A stretch of DNA of 64,000 bases from Lepus europaeus (lineage: Eukaryota; Chordata; Mammalia; Lagomorpha; Leporidae), in NCBI RefSeq assembly GCF_033115175.1, contig NC_084837.1:23746266-23810265 (forward strand), given 5' to 3'. Under the pieces are notes generated by a model. It worked only from the letters and a program-made list of their open reading frames with translations. It was not told the origin of the DNA and ran no database searches. Shown one piece after another: positions 11,395 to 23,240 of the stretch; position 1 is the first letter of the stretch, and each line of letters starts with the position of its first letter. A program made the position numbers and the translations under genes.

Positions 11395-11560
11395 GGCTAA
11401 TCATTGAACTCATCTAGGGAGCTTTAAAAACATCCTGATGGCTTGTTCCCTCCCTCAGACGCTCTACCCTCGTTAGTCTAGACTAAGACGTGGGTGCCAG
11501 GGGCTTTAACCCCCAGCCAGTTCTAACCCGCAGCCAAGAGTGAGACCCCACTGCTTTAGA
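11395..11560. repeat. MER5A-like hAT fragment
   Basis: CATCTAGGGAGCTTTAAAAA followed by a CTGATGG...GAC block resembles the MER5A/Charlie consensus; diverged. Confidence 0.45.
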
Positions 11561-11708
11561 GCCTTATACCTAGAACCAGAAATGGTTTAAAGTTATTCAT
11601 TCATTTCCATTTAGACCTGGTCCATCAAACGTATGACTTTATACTTCCAGAATAGAGTTCATTCATTGATATCCAATCAGAGTTTCTTTTAAAAAGTGAA
11701 TATTCTGG

Positions 11709-12058
11709 GGCTGGCGCCGTGGCTCAGCAGGCTAATCCTCCGCCTTGCGGCGCCGGCACACCGGGTTTTAGTCCCCATTGGGGCGCCGGATTCTGTCCCG
11801 GTTGCCCCTCTTCCAGGCCAGCTCTCTGCTGTGGCCCGGGAGTGCAGTGGAGGATGGCCCAAGTGCTTGGGCCCTGCACCTGCATGGGAGACCAGGAGAA
11901 GCACCTGGCTCCTGCCTTCGGTGCGCACTGGCCGCAGCGCGCCGGCCACGGCGGCCATTGGAGGGTGAACCAACGGCAAAGGAAGACCTTTCTCTCTGTC
12001 TCTCTCACTCTCACTATCCACTCTGCCTGTCAAAAAAAAAAAAAAAAAAAAGAATAAA
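11709..12058 (+). repeat. C element (CSINE), young, 18-bp target duplication
   Basis: Full-length, little diverged, beginning at the GGGGCTGGCGCCGTGGC head and ending in poly(A). AAAAAGTGAATATTCTGG is found at 11691-11708 and 12059-12076; the last GG may belong to the element. Confidence 0.95.
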
Positions 12059-12139
12059 AAAAAGTGAATATTCTGGACATAACAGCTAACATCTATTAAA
12101 TCCCTGTTGTGTGCTGGGTATGGTGCTGTGCCATTTATA

Positions 12140-12265
12140 GGAATCTTCAAAAAGTCCATGAAAATGGGTATTAGGAGAAAATTGCATGCACGTTTCAACT
12201 GTTTTGCACCAAAGGAAACTTTTCTTTTAGTTCAATTTTTATGAACTTCACAAGGAACCCTTGTA
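12140..12265. mobile_element. Mariner-type palindromic MITE (HSMAR2/MARNA-like)
   Basis: Inverted ends: CTTCAAAAAGTCCATG at one side and ATGAACTTCACAAGGAACCC at the other. The family name is from memory. Confidence 0.5.
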
Positions 12266-12294
12266 TAATTTTTTTCTACTTAATCCTTGTACAA

Positions 12295-12365
12295 GTCTGT
12301 GAAGTATTATGTTTCCCACTTTATGTAGGAGGAAACCAAAACTTAGAAGCAGTGGGAACCACATT
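12295..12365 (-). repeat. MIR-like fragment
   Basis: CCCACTTTATGTAGGAGGAA resembles the MIR core in reverse. Confidence 0.4.
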
Positions 12366-12545
12366 TCCATTTTAGCCATCAGTATAAAAAATTCTGTCAT
12401 GTAAAACTTTACATGAAATTCACAACTGACTGACCAAATGATGTAGTTGGAGGAGACTTCTCTTCAAATGTGCCACAAAGTCTTAGGGACACCACCGTTT
12501 CTATTTAGAGACTGAAAAACCACAGCAATTTCTAAGTATCCTATT

Positions 12546-12625
12546 AGGGTACTCCTAAAAGTCCACAGAAGATGGAATTAAGAGAAAAGTTTGGGTGCCA
12601 AAAATTGTGAAGTCCATGCATACAA
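12546..12625. mobile_element. Partial mariner-type MITE
   Basis: One end, AGGGTACTCCTAAAAGTCC, and part of the interior of the same family as the next element. Confidence 0.4.
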
Positions 12626-12754
12626 GGGGCTCTCCAACAAGTCCATATAAATGTGTGTCATGAAAAAACTATGCATAGATCTCAAAACTTCTTGCATCAA
12701 AATAAACTTGTCTTTTGAGCCATTTTTCTGTGAGGTTTCTGAAGTACTCCTGTG
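12626..12754. mobile_element. Mariner-type MITE (HSMAR2/MARNA-like)
   Basis: GGGGCTCTCCAACAAGTCC through GAAGTACTCC; a complete palindrome-like unit of about 130 bp adjoining a partial copy. Confidence 0.5.
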
Positions 12755-13070
12755 CTTGGCTTTCTCTGGGGCTTCTTTGATCTTCCATGAGTTTCCACAA
12801 TTAAACTGCAGGCCTAGATCGTTACATGTTTATTTGCCTCCTGAAAGACATCAGGGTGTCCTGGCTGTAGGCTCTGAGTAATTCATTCTTTAATAAACAG
12901 ACTTCTAAGGGCAGACTATTCACCATGATGGTTTCCACAAACACCTGTCCCCGGATCAGAGGGGCTGTAGGTGGAGAGAAACACAGCCCATTTCCCTGAA
13001 AACCTGGGGCATGGGTAGAAAATCCAATGCTTCATGCTCCTCAGAACTGGAGACACAAAAAGTTAATGTT

Positions 13071-13436
13071 GGGGCTGGCACTGTGGCATAGTGGGTAAAG
13101 CTGCCATCTGCAGTGCCGGATCCCATATGGGCGCCGGTTTGAGTCCTGGCTGCTCCACTTTCAATCCAGCTCTCTGCTATGACCTGGGAAAGCATTAAAA
13201 GATGTCCCAAGCCCTTGGGCCCCAGCACCCATGTGGGAGACCTGGAAGAAACTCCTGGCTCCTGGCTTCAGATTGGCACAGCTCCAGCCATTGTGGCCAA
13301 TTGGGGAGTGAAACCAGTGGATGGAAGACCTCTCTCTCTCTCTGTGTGTGTGTGTGTGTAACTCTGACTTTCAAATAAATAAATAAATAAATCTTTTTAA
13401 AAAAATAAAAAGCAAGCATTGAAAAAAAAAGCTAAA
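13071..13436 (+). repeat. C element (CSINE)
   Basis: Full-length, with a (CT)n(GT)n segment near 13331-13358 and an AAATAAATAAATAAATC tail. Confidence 0.9.
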
Positions 13437-13689
13437 AAAAGCTAATGCTGAGGTTAGAGCTCAGGCCTCTACATTCCAGGATGCTGGCACAAACCCTTTG
13501 AAAACTAAGTGATAGACTCTGAGATCCATCTGCACAGTATGTATGTAAACACAATGCCCTGCAAATGATTTCACAAAGACCCACGTGCATAGGTTCAGAA
13601 CCTGGTCTAGAGGAAGCTTCTGCCTTCCCTAAACACACTTTCCCATCACACACATGAGTCATCTCCCAAATGTCTGTAGGCAATGCATC

Positions 13690-13790
13690 CAATGAAAAAA
13701 AAATAGGCATAGATTTCAAAATGTTTTGCCCCCAAATATACTTAACCTTGCAAGTCGTGTTTCCATGAACTTTCCAAACTACCCTCGTAT
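13690..13790. mobile_element. Mariner-type MITE fragment
   Basis: Interior plus one end, CCATGAACTTTCCAAACTAC. Confidence 0.45.
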
Positions 13791-13810
13791 GTCTCAACTG
13801 CATAGTTCTT

Positions 13811-13969
13811 TTTTTTTTTTTTTTTTTTGACAGGCAGAGTGGATAGTGAGAGAGAGAGACAGAGAGAAAGGTCTTCCTTTTTGCCATTGGTTCACCCTCC
13901 AATGGCCGCTGCGGCCGGCGCATCGCGCTGATCCGAAGCCAGGAGCCAGGTGCTTCTCCTGATCTCCCA
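13811..13969 (-). repeat. 5'-truncated young C element, 15-bp target duplication
   Basis: T-rich tail and 3' half only. AACTGCATAGTTCTT repeats at 13796-13810 and 13970-13984. The truncation falls directly after TCTCCC. Confidence 0.92.
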
Positions 13970-13984
13970 AACTGCATAGTTCTT

Positions 13985-16900
13985 AAGGCCAGGCTTTTGT
14001 TAAGAGTCATTATAGGCAGCAAAATAATAGAGCCTGGTGCATATTGACCCTAGAAACAGAGGCACCATGCACCCAAGCTGAAGGTAAGGTGGGGAGTGGC
14101 ACTCACGGGCTGCAAGACAGGGCGGGAGAAGCCAGCCGAGCAGAGCAGGTTGCAGATTAACTGGAGGCGGCTGGAAGGAGCTGTATGTATGGCCTTTCTC
14201 AAACACCGTGTCTCACCTTCTCTGTTCTTTGTTTTAACTTAACACTGTGACAGGCTCTGAACCTGCCAGAGGAGACAAACGCCATCTCCCAAAGCTGTTT
14301 TCCCTTGAGCCAAGGGCCTGGTCAAAAGTACCTAAAACAGTCGTGTAGACCCATTTGAGCCAAAGGTACTGATGCCCCACACAGATTCTCTGCTGGGAAA
14401 AAGACAGTCCTTGCTGTCTATGGTTTAAAAACCAGTGGGGCTGTGACTTTATTCACAGTCACCATTTGCTACTATCTAATGGTGAAGGAGAAGGTTCCAC
14501 GTGAAAACACTCCTAGAGAGGAACTTTCTCTTAAAAGGTAATGTGTATGGGAACTGTCGCAGCAATCCCCACACACATCACTAACGATGCTCGAATGATA
14601 AAGGCCATCTAAAACTGTTCACAGACAACTACTGAAAATATCACCAGGCAAAATCCATTGTGGTTAGGAATAAAATTTCTGGATTTCTCTTTTATTCCTG
14701 CCAAGTTATTATAGTATTTTGCATGAATGTAATTGGCAGATGTTCAGGTTTTTACCCCTGTTCATATTCCTTTTTATGTAAGGAGTACCAAGAATGAACA
14801 GGCAACTCCAGCATTGTTGACTTAGTTTGTCCTGTATCACACAGATCAGATTTCCACTAATCAGATTTACCTAATCAGAAATTCCTAAAGAATTTCTAAA
14901 GATGAAGACATTTTGAGAATGAGTCAGTGGCTCACTCTTGAAATTTTAGAACTGAATAAAGTGCCTAAGCACATTATCCTAATGGCATGTGGAAAACAGT
15001 TTAAATGACCAGGAAGCTGTGCACCATTAGTAAAGTGGACAGAAAGAGCCTTGAAATGGGTTGGAAATGAAGACACAGCAGTATTTGAAGCAAGAATGGA
15101 GGTCTTCTATAGTTCCTGTGTTCTGTTCCATTTCGGGAAGAAAAAAAGTTTCTATTTATCTCAGTGAGATGATGACAACAGCTGATTAGCATAAGGAGGA
15201 ATTTACTAATTTATACAATATCTCTTTGGTGACTAAACAGTTTGGAAAACGTTGTTGGTCCCATGCTGGATTTCATGTTGGATAGCCAAAATAATGTCAT
15301 TTCCTGAACACCACATTTTTTTTTATCACTTAAGAAATGTTTTATGTGTACGAAGGGAATGTTTTGCGTGAGGAGTATTTGATTATTTCTTAATGTACAC
15401 CAGTATTTACCTTAGCCATCTCCTCAAACCTCAGTCACAGCCTTTTGTTTCATTGACCTGGAGTAGACTCGGCCCTGGCTCAGCCCCCTTGAACTGACAT
15501 GGAGAAAAACGCCTTTGCCATTTTCTTTGTAAAACTAGCAAGTTGGAATCAAGAGGCGGAGTGGCCCAAGTATGTACAGCATCTCCACAATTCTCTTATG
15601 AAACCTTGGCTTAGTCTTCTCTATGTCACCCCGGAAGTGAGTATTTTCTTTTTAATACTATTGTGGCTGAGTGCACAGTGCCCGTGAATCATAGCTCTAC
15701 AGCTCACTACCTGTGAGAGCCAGGGTATGTTATTTGCCTTATCTGTTCACTAGGCATCAAAATACTGGCTTTTTTATAGGTCGTTATGAGACTAATAGGA
15801 TACGTAAAAAATTAGCACTCAAAAATATAAGCCATTTTGGTGTTGATGATAATATGTGAAGTTGAACTTGACCTCATTTTAGGGTGTGGCCTTGTTTTAT
15901 ATTTTGATAGTTTTACTTGTCAATCTTTTGCAAGCCTTAGACTGGCATCCCTGGAGGAAGCAGGGATTCCAGACTGCCAGTGATGGTAGTTGTTCCAGGT
16001 GTGCTAAATCCCCTGTTCTCCTCTCCCCAACTACTGGAGCGCTGTGGGATAGGCTGGCCTCCTGCTGGGCGTGGTTGTGAGTCCCTTCCCTGATGACAAG
16101 TGGTTTGGTCCATGTTTGAGCAACATAGGAAGTAGCTCTGTTGTCCTGTGGAAGGAATGGATAGAGACAGGGGTAGTTGCTGCTATTTTCTAAGATATAA
16201 GAAAACTAATTGGAATATCTTACTCAGGACTTTACAAAGGCTTACATTTTGAATGGATTACATTTTGGATCTAGTGGGTTAAATGACCTATGTAATGAAA
16301 ATGTTCTTTCTTTTTATTTTTCATGTGACTTTTGACAATTTGAAATCCCATATGTGGATCACACTGTATTTCTGCTGAACCGTGTGCATCCTGCCAGAGA
16401 CACAGGAGCATTTCTGAGGGCAGCCATAAGCCTTTGCTTTGTCTAGTGGTACTCCTGGGCAGGATGAGTGGATATGATTCCTCCCTGGGGTGGGAGCTTA
16501 GTGTAGGTCACTTCGGAGGGCGATTTTAGCATTCACCACATAGAACAGAAGGCTGGGTGGGTCAGGGGATGCATATCCTCCAGGCACATGCCTCGAATTC
16601 TGAACTAATAGAATGTAGGAACCAAACAGTAGCCACAAGTTCTGAGTTGTCAGATAAGCCCCTCAAGGAGTAAATCAGGACTGTGCCACACTTCATAACA
16701 GGCTACGTAAACAAGAGATGCGAGCAGTGAGTAGCAATCATCTACTGGCAAAATCAAACCCATCAATGGGGAGATTTCCTTATTAAGAGATGCCTTGCGT
16801 TATCTGCGGCTCATCTGAATAGGGTAGCATGATAGTGTCAAGACAGCTTTCGGGTTACGCACAGGTCAGGGTTTTCTCCTGCTCTTTGGGAATCTTTGCC

Positions 16901-19029
16901 ATGAATATACACAGACATGAACTGAGAAAATACTTGCTGATGGTGTCATTGCCAAGGAGTGACTTGGGAGAGACAAGGCCCTCCCATAATCCACCACCCA
17001 CCCCGAGCCTTCCTCCCTCCAGCCACAAACAGGCAATCTAAGCAAAACACCCTTCAGAGCAGATCTCCCCTATCCCATCCCTTCTAAGCCCACTCCCGCC
17101 TTGAAGCCCCTTCCGGTGGCAGCCCTGGAGCTGCCCCTGGCTGGAAGATTAAATGAGTGAGGGGAAAACCTGCATGTATGTATGCAGAATTAAAAATCAG
17201 TGTAGGGCAATGATGGAGTTATGATGAAGGGCAACATTTACATGAAAACAGGGGCCTGTTGAAAATCACTGCCACTTATTAAAAACCAAACCAAAGATTC
17301 CACAGTTGGTCAGGCGTGATCAAAGGGAGACCTTTTCCCCCTGCCGGCTTCCTCTAAATGGCTTAGGAAAGGAGAATAGGTCTTTATCACAAGTGAGGGG
17401 TCACCCTTCAGCCTGATCCTAAGCTATCTGGGTAGCTGGAGGTGTCACAAATGACAATCAAACCACAAGAACTACCAGCCTAATTCCCACCAGCATAAGA
17501 CATGCACTCCCCTAGCAAGGAATGGTCTATGTTCCCCAAGTTGTGTTCCGCTGCTTAGCGGCATCCAAGATAGATTCCTTCATAGATCCATGTTCTACAT
17601 CCTGCTCCTGATCCCCCAGAACTGGTTTAGACTCTCACAGCACTGAAATCGGGGAAAGAGAAGTGTCGAAGCAGGGTTGGTTTCTACATCACAGCATTGT
17701 GGTTGCAAGCTCCCCTGCTCGGGGTGGGGTGTGCACTGCAGCCTCCCACACGCCTGCTTCCTTGTTTCCAGGGGCGACTTAGCTGTGTGCCCTCTAATTT
17801 CGTCACAGTGAAACTCACTGGTGTTGGCCAGCTTGTGTCCCAATGGAGGATGGGGCAGACGTGTGAGGACAGTGGGGCGCAGGGAGAAGCGAGCGGAGTT
17901 GAGAAAGGACATTCCTAGGGAGTGAGGGGCCTGTCTTAGGCTTTCAGGACCCTTGTCTTTTTCCATCCCAGAAGAGGAACAGACCAGGATTTTCAGAAGC
18001 AGAGGTGGAGGTAGGGTACAGTTGCTTCTCCAGCCTCTGCAAGGCAGACTCCTTCATATGCCAGGCTCTGCCCATCCCATTCCTTTCCCCAAGACTGTGC
18101 TAGGCAGGGGTTAAGGCCCACTGCTCCCTCCCTGCATGGCCAGTTTTGCTTCTGAAGATTAGAAAGAGGAGCTGCCCAGACGCCCAGTCCCCAGCCTCTG
18201 CAAGGGGCCAACACATGCTCAGACACACCCCGGGCTCTGCTACCATGGGCATGTTAGGAGGCCCAGACTCACCGCATCATGGAACCCACTGCTGAGCTTG
18301 TCCCAGACCACCCCCTGCCCCAAACTTGGGCTCCTGGCCGTTGGTTCCCTGGGCAGCTCTCTTCCTTCCCTGAGATGGAGCAGCCGTTCCCGAATGTGGC
18401 TTTATCAACTGGACAGCTGTAAGCTGCTGTGTACCCAGCAAGAGGATTTTTTTTTTTTTTTAAGATTTTGAAAGCCTGTTTTGGAGGAATCACCAAAGTT
18501 TAGCAAGGAGTTCCGGAGAGCAAGTGTGTATTCCTCTAGTTACCAGTGTGGAGACCTTAGGAATATTCATGGCTACAAAGAAGTGCACCCCAGTGTGTAA
18601 AGATGTTTGGTGAACTTCTAGGACAAACAAGGGACACTGGGAGCTTCTGCCACAGGGACCCTCCTCATCCACAGCCAAGTTCAGGGCCAGCCAGAGTAGC
18701 TGGAATACTACCTGGTGTCCTGCCAGAGACACAAGGCAAAGCATGGAGAGCTAGCACCGGAGGGTGGGGGGCACCAGACCACCAACTGCAACTCAAGGTC
18801 ATCTCCGTGTAAGCATGCAAGGTCCCAGGCCAGGCTGGCCATCGGTTGGAAAGGGGCACTGACTCCAGAGTGGGGACTGGGCTGGTTTGGAGGAGGGCCA
18901 AGGGCTCCTTGCAAGGGGTCCCTAGTAGCCTGTGGCAAGAAATAGTTTAGCGGCTCCCTGGATTGCATGAGGAAGGAGGGAGGCTGAAGCTGGGCGGGGA
19001 GCGCTCGGATCTTTACCAGGTGGGAACAT
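13985..19029. other. SINE-poor upstream half of PTGER2 intron 1
   Basis: No C element was found for about 5 kb next to exon 1. Apart from a MIR-like trace near 15.7 kb the sequence looks unique. Short open frames here are unremarkable. Regulatory elements are possible but none is identified. Confidence 0.55.
15680..15800 (+). repeat. MIR-like fragment
   Basis: CTACAGCTCACTACCTGTGA and the following bases resemble the MIR core. Confidence 0.4.
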
Positions 19030-20780
19030 GGCAGAAGTTTGCGGGGCGGCGTAAAGAGCGCGGGAAGTGAGCGACGACGACGTACCGTGAAAGGCAAGGA
19101 GCACACGGCGAAGGTGATGGTCATGATGGCCAGGAGAATGAGGTGGTCCGTCTCCTCCGCCACCGACACCCTCTCGCCCCTCCTGCGGGTCCCGGGGCCG
19201 CCGCGGCCGCTGCCCGACGACGAGGGTCCGCAGCGGCTCCTGCGGGCGCGGCGGTGCATACGTGTAAGGTTGCAGATGACGCTGAGGTTGCAGGCGAGCA
19301 CGGCCACGATGAGCAGCAGCAGCAGGGTGGCATAGAGCTGCAGGTAGGCGGTGCGCCCGTGCCGGATGAAGCACCACGTCCCCGGGCAGTACTGCACGTA
19401 CTCCCCGTAGTCCAGCAGCGGCAGGGAGCAGAAGAGCAGCGAGGCGGCGTAGATGGCGGGCAGCACGGCCAGGCCCCCGCGACGCGTGATGCGGCGCTGG
19501 TAGAAGTAGGGGTGCCCGATGGACAGGTAGCGCTCCAGGGCCATGGCGAAGAGCATGAGCATCGTGGCCAGACTGAAGAAGGTCATGGCGAAGGCGAAGT
19601 AGGTGCACGCGCGGCCGTCGGGCTCCAGCGCCACCAGGGTCTGGTTCCGCGCGTACGAAGCCAGCACCACCGGGCTGATGAGGCAGGTCCCGAGCAGGTC
19701 GGTGAACACCAGCTCGGTCACCAGCACGTGAAAGAGCGAGAGCGAGGTCCCGCGGCCCGCGCTGCGCCCCGCGTCCGCCCGCCAGCGGCGCGCCAGCAGC
19801 GCCAGCGCGATGAGGTTCCCCAGCACCCCGGCCGAGAACATCACCGCGCTGATGGCGGGGCTCTCGCCCGAGGGGAGCCACTGGCGCGTCTCGCAGTCCT
19901 CGGGCCGGGAATCATTGGAGGCATTGCCCATGGCGGGGTGCGCGGTGGAGAGGTGCGCCCTCCTCTCCCGGCCGACACCTGGGCGCGGGAGGGTCTGGGA
20001 GGCCGGGCGCTCTGAGACCCAAAGAGAAGAGAGAGGGGATCAAGATCCAGAGCCCCCTTCCGGCCCCAGCGCCTGCCCAGGGCCGCCTCGTCCCGGGGCT
20101 CCCGCAGCGTTTCCAGGGGCTGCTCGTCTCCAGCATCCGAGCGCAGTCCAGGCTGCGGCAGCGACCCGCGCCGAGAGGAACCTCCGCCTTCGCCCCCGCG
20201 CCGTCCGGGGCGGGCCTGGGAGTGGTGTCCCGGGCGTGCAGAAGGCCAGCTCCCGCGAGCTGCTGGCCAGGCGGGACGCGTCACCCTCGCCCCGGCGCTG
20301 CGAGTCCCCGGGGCGCGCGGGCGGGGATGGGGAAGGGTGGGCTCCGAGCACCCGCGGGGCACAGCGCCGGGCAGGCGCGTGCGATCTGCGGGGCGCCGGG
20401 AGCTGAGGGCGGCTGGCGGCCGGGGTCGGGTGCTGGCAGCCGCGCGGAGGACTGACCTGGGCTAGGTCGGGTCCAGCCTCAGCCGAGCGCCGGCGACACT
20501 TGAGGGGTCTGCGCAGGGTGCACAGTGGGCGGAGGCCACAGGAGAGCAACGCGGCTCCCCCAACGACCGAGAGGCTAGGAGGAACCAGTCCCATGAGCTC
20601 TGCCACGGGAGATGGCTCAAAGTAAAATCGCTACGGTTATTCACACTTTTTTTTTTTTTTTTGCATACTCAGGAAGATACGTGAAGAGGGCGGGACAGGA
20701 GTTGGGAGGAAGTGAGAGCTGGCCCCACGCGAGCACAGAAGCGGCCCGCGCGCCACCGAGCCGCCGCCTGTTGGACTCGC
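19030..20780. promoter_or_regulatory. CpG-island-like region over PTGER2 exon 1 and promoter
   Basis: The stretch is strongly GC-rich and dense in CpG compared with the AT-rich flanks. It covers all of coding exon 1, the 5' UTR and the proximal promoter. GC boxes (GGGGCGGG at 20207-20214, GGGCGG at 20688-20693) are present. No TATA box was found upstream of the start, so TATA-less initiation is likely. Confidence 0.8.
19086..19931 (-). CDS. PTGER2: Prostaglandin E2 receptor EP2, coding exon 1 (residues 1-282)
   Basis: EP2 is a plasma-membrane GPCR for prostaglandin E2 that couples to Gs and raises cAMP in smooth muscle, ovary, immune and neural cells. This exon runs from the start to the end of TM6. 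Seen here: sequons N3 and N6 in MGNASNDS and N96 in RNQT; TM1 about 25-47, TM2 about 65-90, TM3 about 109-132, ERY at 133-135, TM4 about 153-172, the ECL2 signature QYCPGTWCF at 180-188 with the C109-C187 disulfide pair, TM5 about 196-220, a long basic ICL3 rich in Gly, Ser and Arg (about 226-258), and TM6 about 262-282. The ATG at 19931-19929 sits in a strong Kozak context (CCCGCCATGG). The exon ends TTCACG|GTACGT, phase 0, donor at 19085. The frame stays open into the intron, so the exon end rests on the donor and on homology. Confidence 0.97.
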
Positions 20781-21462
20781 GGCCGCTGGCGCCCGGTGGC
20801 TGGCGTTTCGCCTTTTCCTATGTCAACACCCTAACGGATAACCACTTGTTTAAGCAACCATTGGGGGGGAGAAAAAGCCAAAACAAAACACAAAGAGGAA
20901 TGTTCCTTGTCATTATGTAGAATTGTTTGTGGCCACCGCTTGAAAACCACTGTACATCATTGTTCTAGATTCAGTGTTGGAAGAAAGGGTTGATAGGCCT
21001 TCTGGCCACTGATCTCTTGCACGTTGGGCTAACCGTGCAAGGCCCATCCTGAAGACCCGTTCCTGGAGAAGGGTGTGGGAAGTGGCTCCATTCGGACCAG
21101 AGCCGGTAGAAATAGTTGCTGACTGCTTTATTGACAAACTGGTAGAATCTTGTAAATGGGCTGACTGTAAAAGCGAAAGATGTGCTTTGGTAGACAGCGT
21201 GGGGAGGTCTGGGAAGTGGAAGGATCTGCATGGGGAGCCTGGAGAAGACAGATCACCTGCTGAGGAGCTCACCTTGCTGCCGCTGGCTGCCTCTGCCTGG
21301 TTTTAGCTCACCTTGGTTCTGGCCTGTAGGGCAAGCAAAGTTCATTGTCACTTGAGAAGCCCACAGGCCTATCTCCATTTACCAGTGCCATTCTTTCAAG
21401 CCCTGAACTTTGCATGGCATAGATTCTGGAAGGGAGAGTGTCTTTTTTTCTTTTCTTTTCAA
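20781..21462. other. DNA upstream of PTGER2, no gene
   Basis: Falls from GC-rich to average composition; nothing recognised. Confidence 0.5.
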
Positions 21463-21753
21463 AATGTATTTTAGTTATTTGAAAGGCAGAGTGACAGAGA
21501 GGGAGGGAAAGACAGAGAGAGAAAGGTCTTCCATTTGCTGGTTCACTCCCCAAATGGCCTCAGAAGCCGGGAGACTAGAACTCCATCTGAGACCCCCACG
21601 TGGGTGGCAGGGGCCCAAGTACGTGGGCCATCACCTGCTGCTTTCCCAGGTGCATTAGCTGGGAGCTGGAGCAGCCAGGACTGAACAAGCACTCCGATAT
21701 GGGATGCAGGCATCTCAGGCTGCAGGTTAACCTGCTGTGCCCAGCACGGTCCC
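21463..21753 (-). repeat. C element (CSINE)
   Basis: Reverse copy about 1.5 kb upstream of the PTGER2 start. Confidence 0.85.
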
Positions 21754-22592
21754 TGCTCCCCGCTGGGAGGTATCTGAACCCCTACAGTTTTCCTTTCAGG
21801 CTGCAAACTGCAAATGAGCATCATCTTAACTACAGCCTTTCATTGCTGGTTATTCCTCCACCCCTCCTGTTCCCATCTCACTCCAAGCAACCGGAAAATG
21901 ATGTGAACCAAAAGTGTTGTTCAGTAGGAGCGTGCCATGGAACTGGCTTATGTAGCATAACCTCTCGCTGCAGTTTTACTACTGAATGAGGGATTTTTGA
22001 GTCCCAGAATTTGCTGAATGCTTCTTTTCCAAATGTTTTTCTGTCTTTTCTGTTTTCATAAAGGTTCTCACAAGAAAAACTCCCCTTGAACCTTTCCTGC
22101 ATGTTGATCTCTAGCTTGCCTTTGGGTGGGTGTCTGGTAGCAGGCCTGCCCCTGGTTTTTGGTGGTGGTGGGAATCAGAGCGAGAGTACAATGAGAAACC
22201 CTCACCCCTGAGGCTTCCCCCTTTCTCTTCCCAGCCTCCACCCAACTTAGGCCTGCACGAGGGAGACTTGCCCAGAGGTATGTGCACATACCAGCCTCTC
22301 ATGACCTCCCTCTTCCCAAAAAGCCTCCCCTTGGGCCACAGATAGGCATCCCGATCACACAGTTGACCCTGGGCTGGTGGGGTTGGGGAGGGAACCTGCA
22401 TGGAGCCCTGGGCCTGAGCTCTGGGCCAACATTCGAGAAGGGAGTTTCCCGTGATCTCAGGTCCCTGGAAGCAGGTCTTGAATGGAAGGGAGGGGTCCGA
22501 GCACCTGCAGCCTGGAGTCCGGGTGTGAAGTGCCTGCTGGCCTTGAGGCTGCCTCACCCATGGGGATGCAATGTGAAGAGAAAGAACAGAGT
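21754..22592. other. Intergenic DNA, nothing recognised
   Basis: Open frames on both strands overlap and resemble no protein family. Confidence 0.5.
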
Positions 22593-22852
22593 GGGGGGCT
22601 GGCGCTGTGGCACAGTGGGCTAATGCCCTGGTCTGAAGCGCCGGCATCCCATATGGGTGCCGGTTCTAGTCCTGGATGCTCCTCTTCTGATCCAGCTCTC
22701 TGCTGTGGCCTGGGATAGCAGTGGAAGATGGCCCAAGTCCTTGGGCCCCTGCACCCATGTGGGAAACCTGGAGGAAGCTCCTGGCTCCTGGCTTTGGATC
22801 AGCGCAGCTCCGGCCATTGTGGCCAATTGGGGAATGAAGCAGCTGATGGAAG

Positions 22853-22904
<52 letters not shown>

Positions 22905-22944
22905 AACTCTGACTTTCAAATAAATAAATAAATCTTAAAAAAAA
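22593..22944 (+). repeat. C element (CSINE), young
   Basis: Near consensus, with (CT)n(GT)n at 22855-22904. AAAGAACAG flanks it at 22581-22589 and 22945-22953. Confidence 0.93.
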
Positions 22945-23074
22945 AAAGAACAGTGGGATCCTGTGGATGCTGGGGACCAGGGCCCTGACAGTTACTCTAC
23001 TGTGATGCTTAGCTTCATTTGCTGCCAGAGATTCCAATCACTTCTTTGATTTGTTTCCAGCATTTGGACAGAGC

Positions 23075-23117
23075 AACACACACACACACACACACACTCA
23101 CACACTCACACACACAG
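23075..23117. repeat. (CA)n microsatellite, interrupted
   Basis: CA repeats broken by two CTCA units, directly adjoining a MITE. Confidence 0.9.
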
Positions 23118-23240
23118 CAGGGATCTTCAAAAGTTCATGGGCAGTGTGTAGCATGAAAAGAAACTATGTGTGGATTAAAAAGTGCACAAAATAAAACCTT
23201 GGAAATAAAATGTTTCACGAACTTTTGGAAGGGCGCTTGT
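23118..23240. mobile_element. Mariner-type MITE (HSMAR2/MARNA-like)
   Basis: Ends GATCTTCAAAAGTTCATGG and CACGAACTTTTGGAAGGGC are inverted copies of each other. Confidence 0.55.

Larger units (their letters stand above)
6443..19085 (-). other. PTGER2: PTGER2 intron 1
   Basis: A 12.6-kb intron from donor GTACGT to acceptor TTACAG. Its downstream part (6.5-14 kb) holds about eight C elements, mariner MITEs, MIRs and a MER5A-like copy. The upstream part (14-19 kb) is nearly repeat-free. No coding potential beyond SINE reading frames was seen. Confidence 0.9.

Noticed and set aside
11709-11790. tRNA-like sequences with pol III A and B boxes in C-element heads
   Set aside because: These are the tRNA-derived 5' ends of SINEs, not functional tRNA genes; no intact cloverleaf stands outside a SINE.
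18922-19881. 319-codon minus-strand frame overlapping PTGER2 in another phase
   Set aside because: It overlaps the receptor frame and is Arg/Pro/Ala-rich, without any receptor motif.
19143-20015. 290-codon open frame antisense to PTGER2 exon 1
   Set aside because: Same cause: a GC-rich exon read on the wrong strand; no family resemblance.
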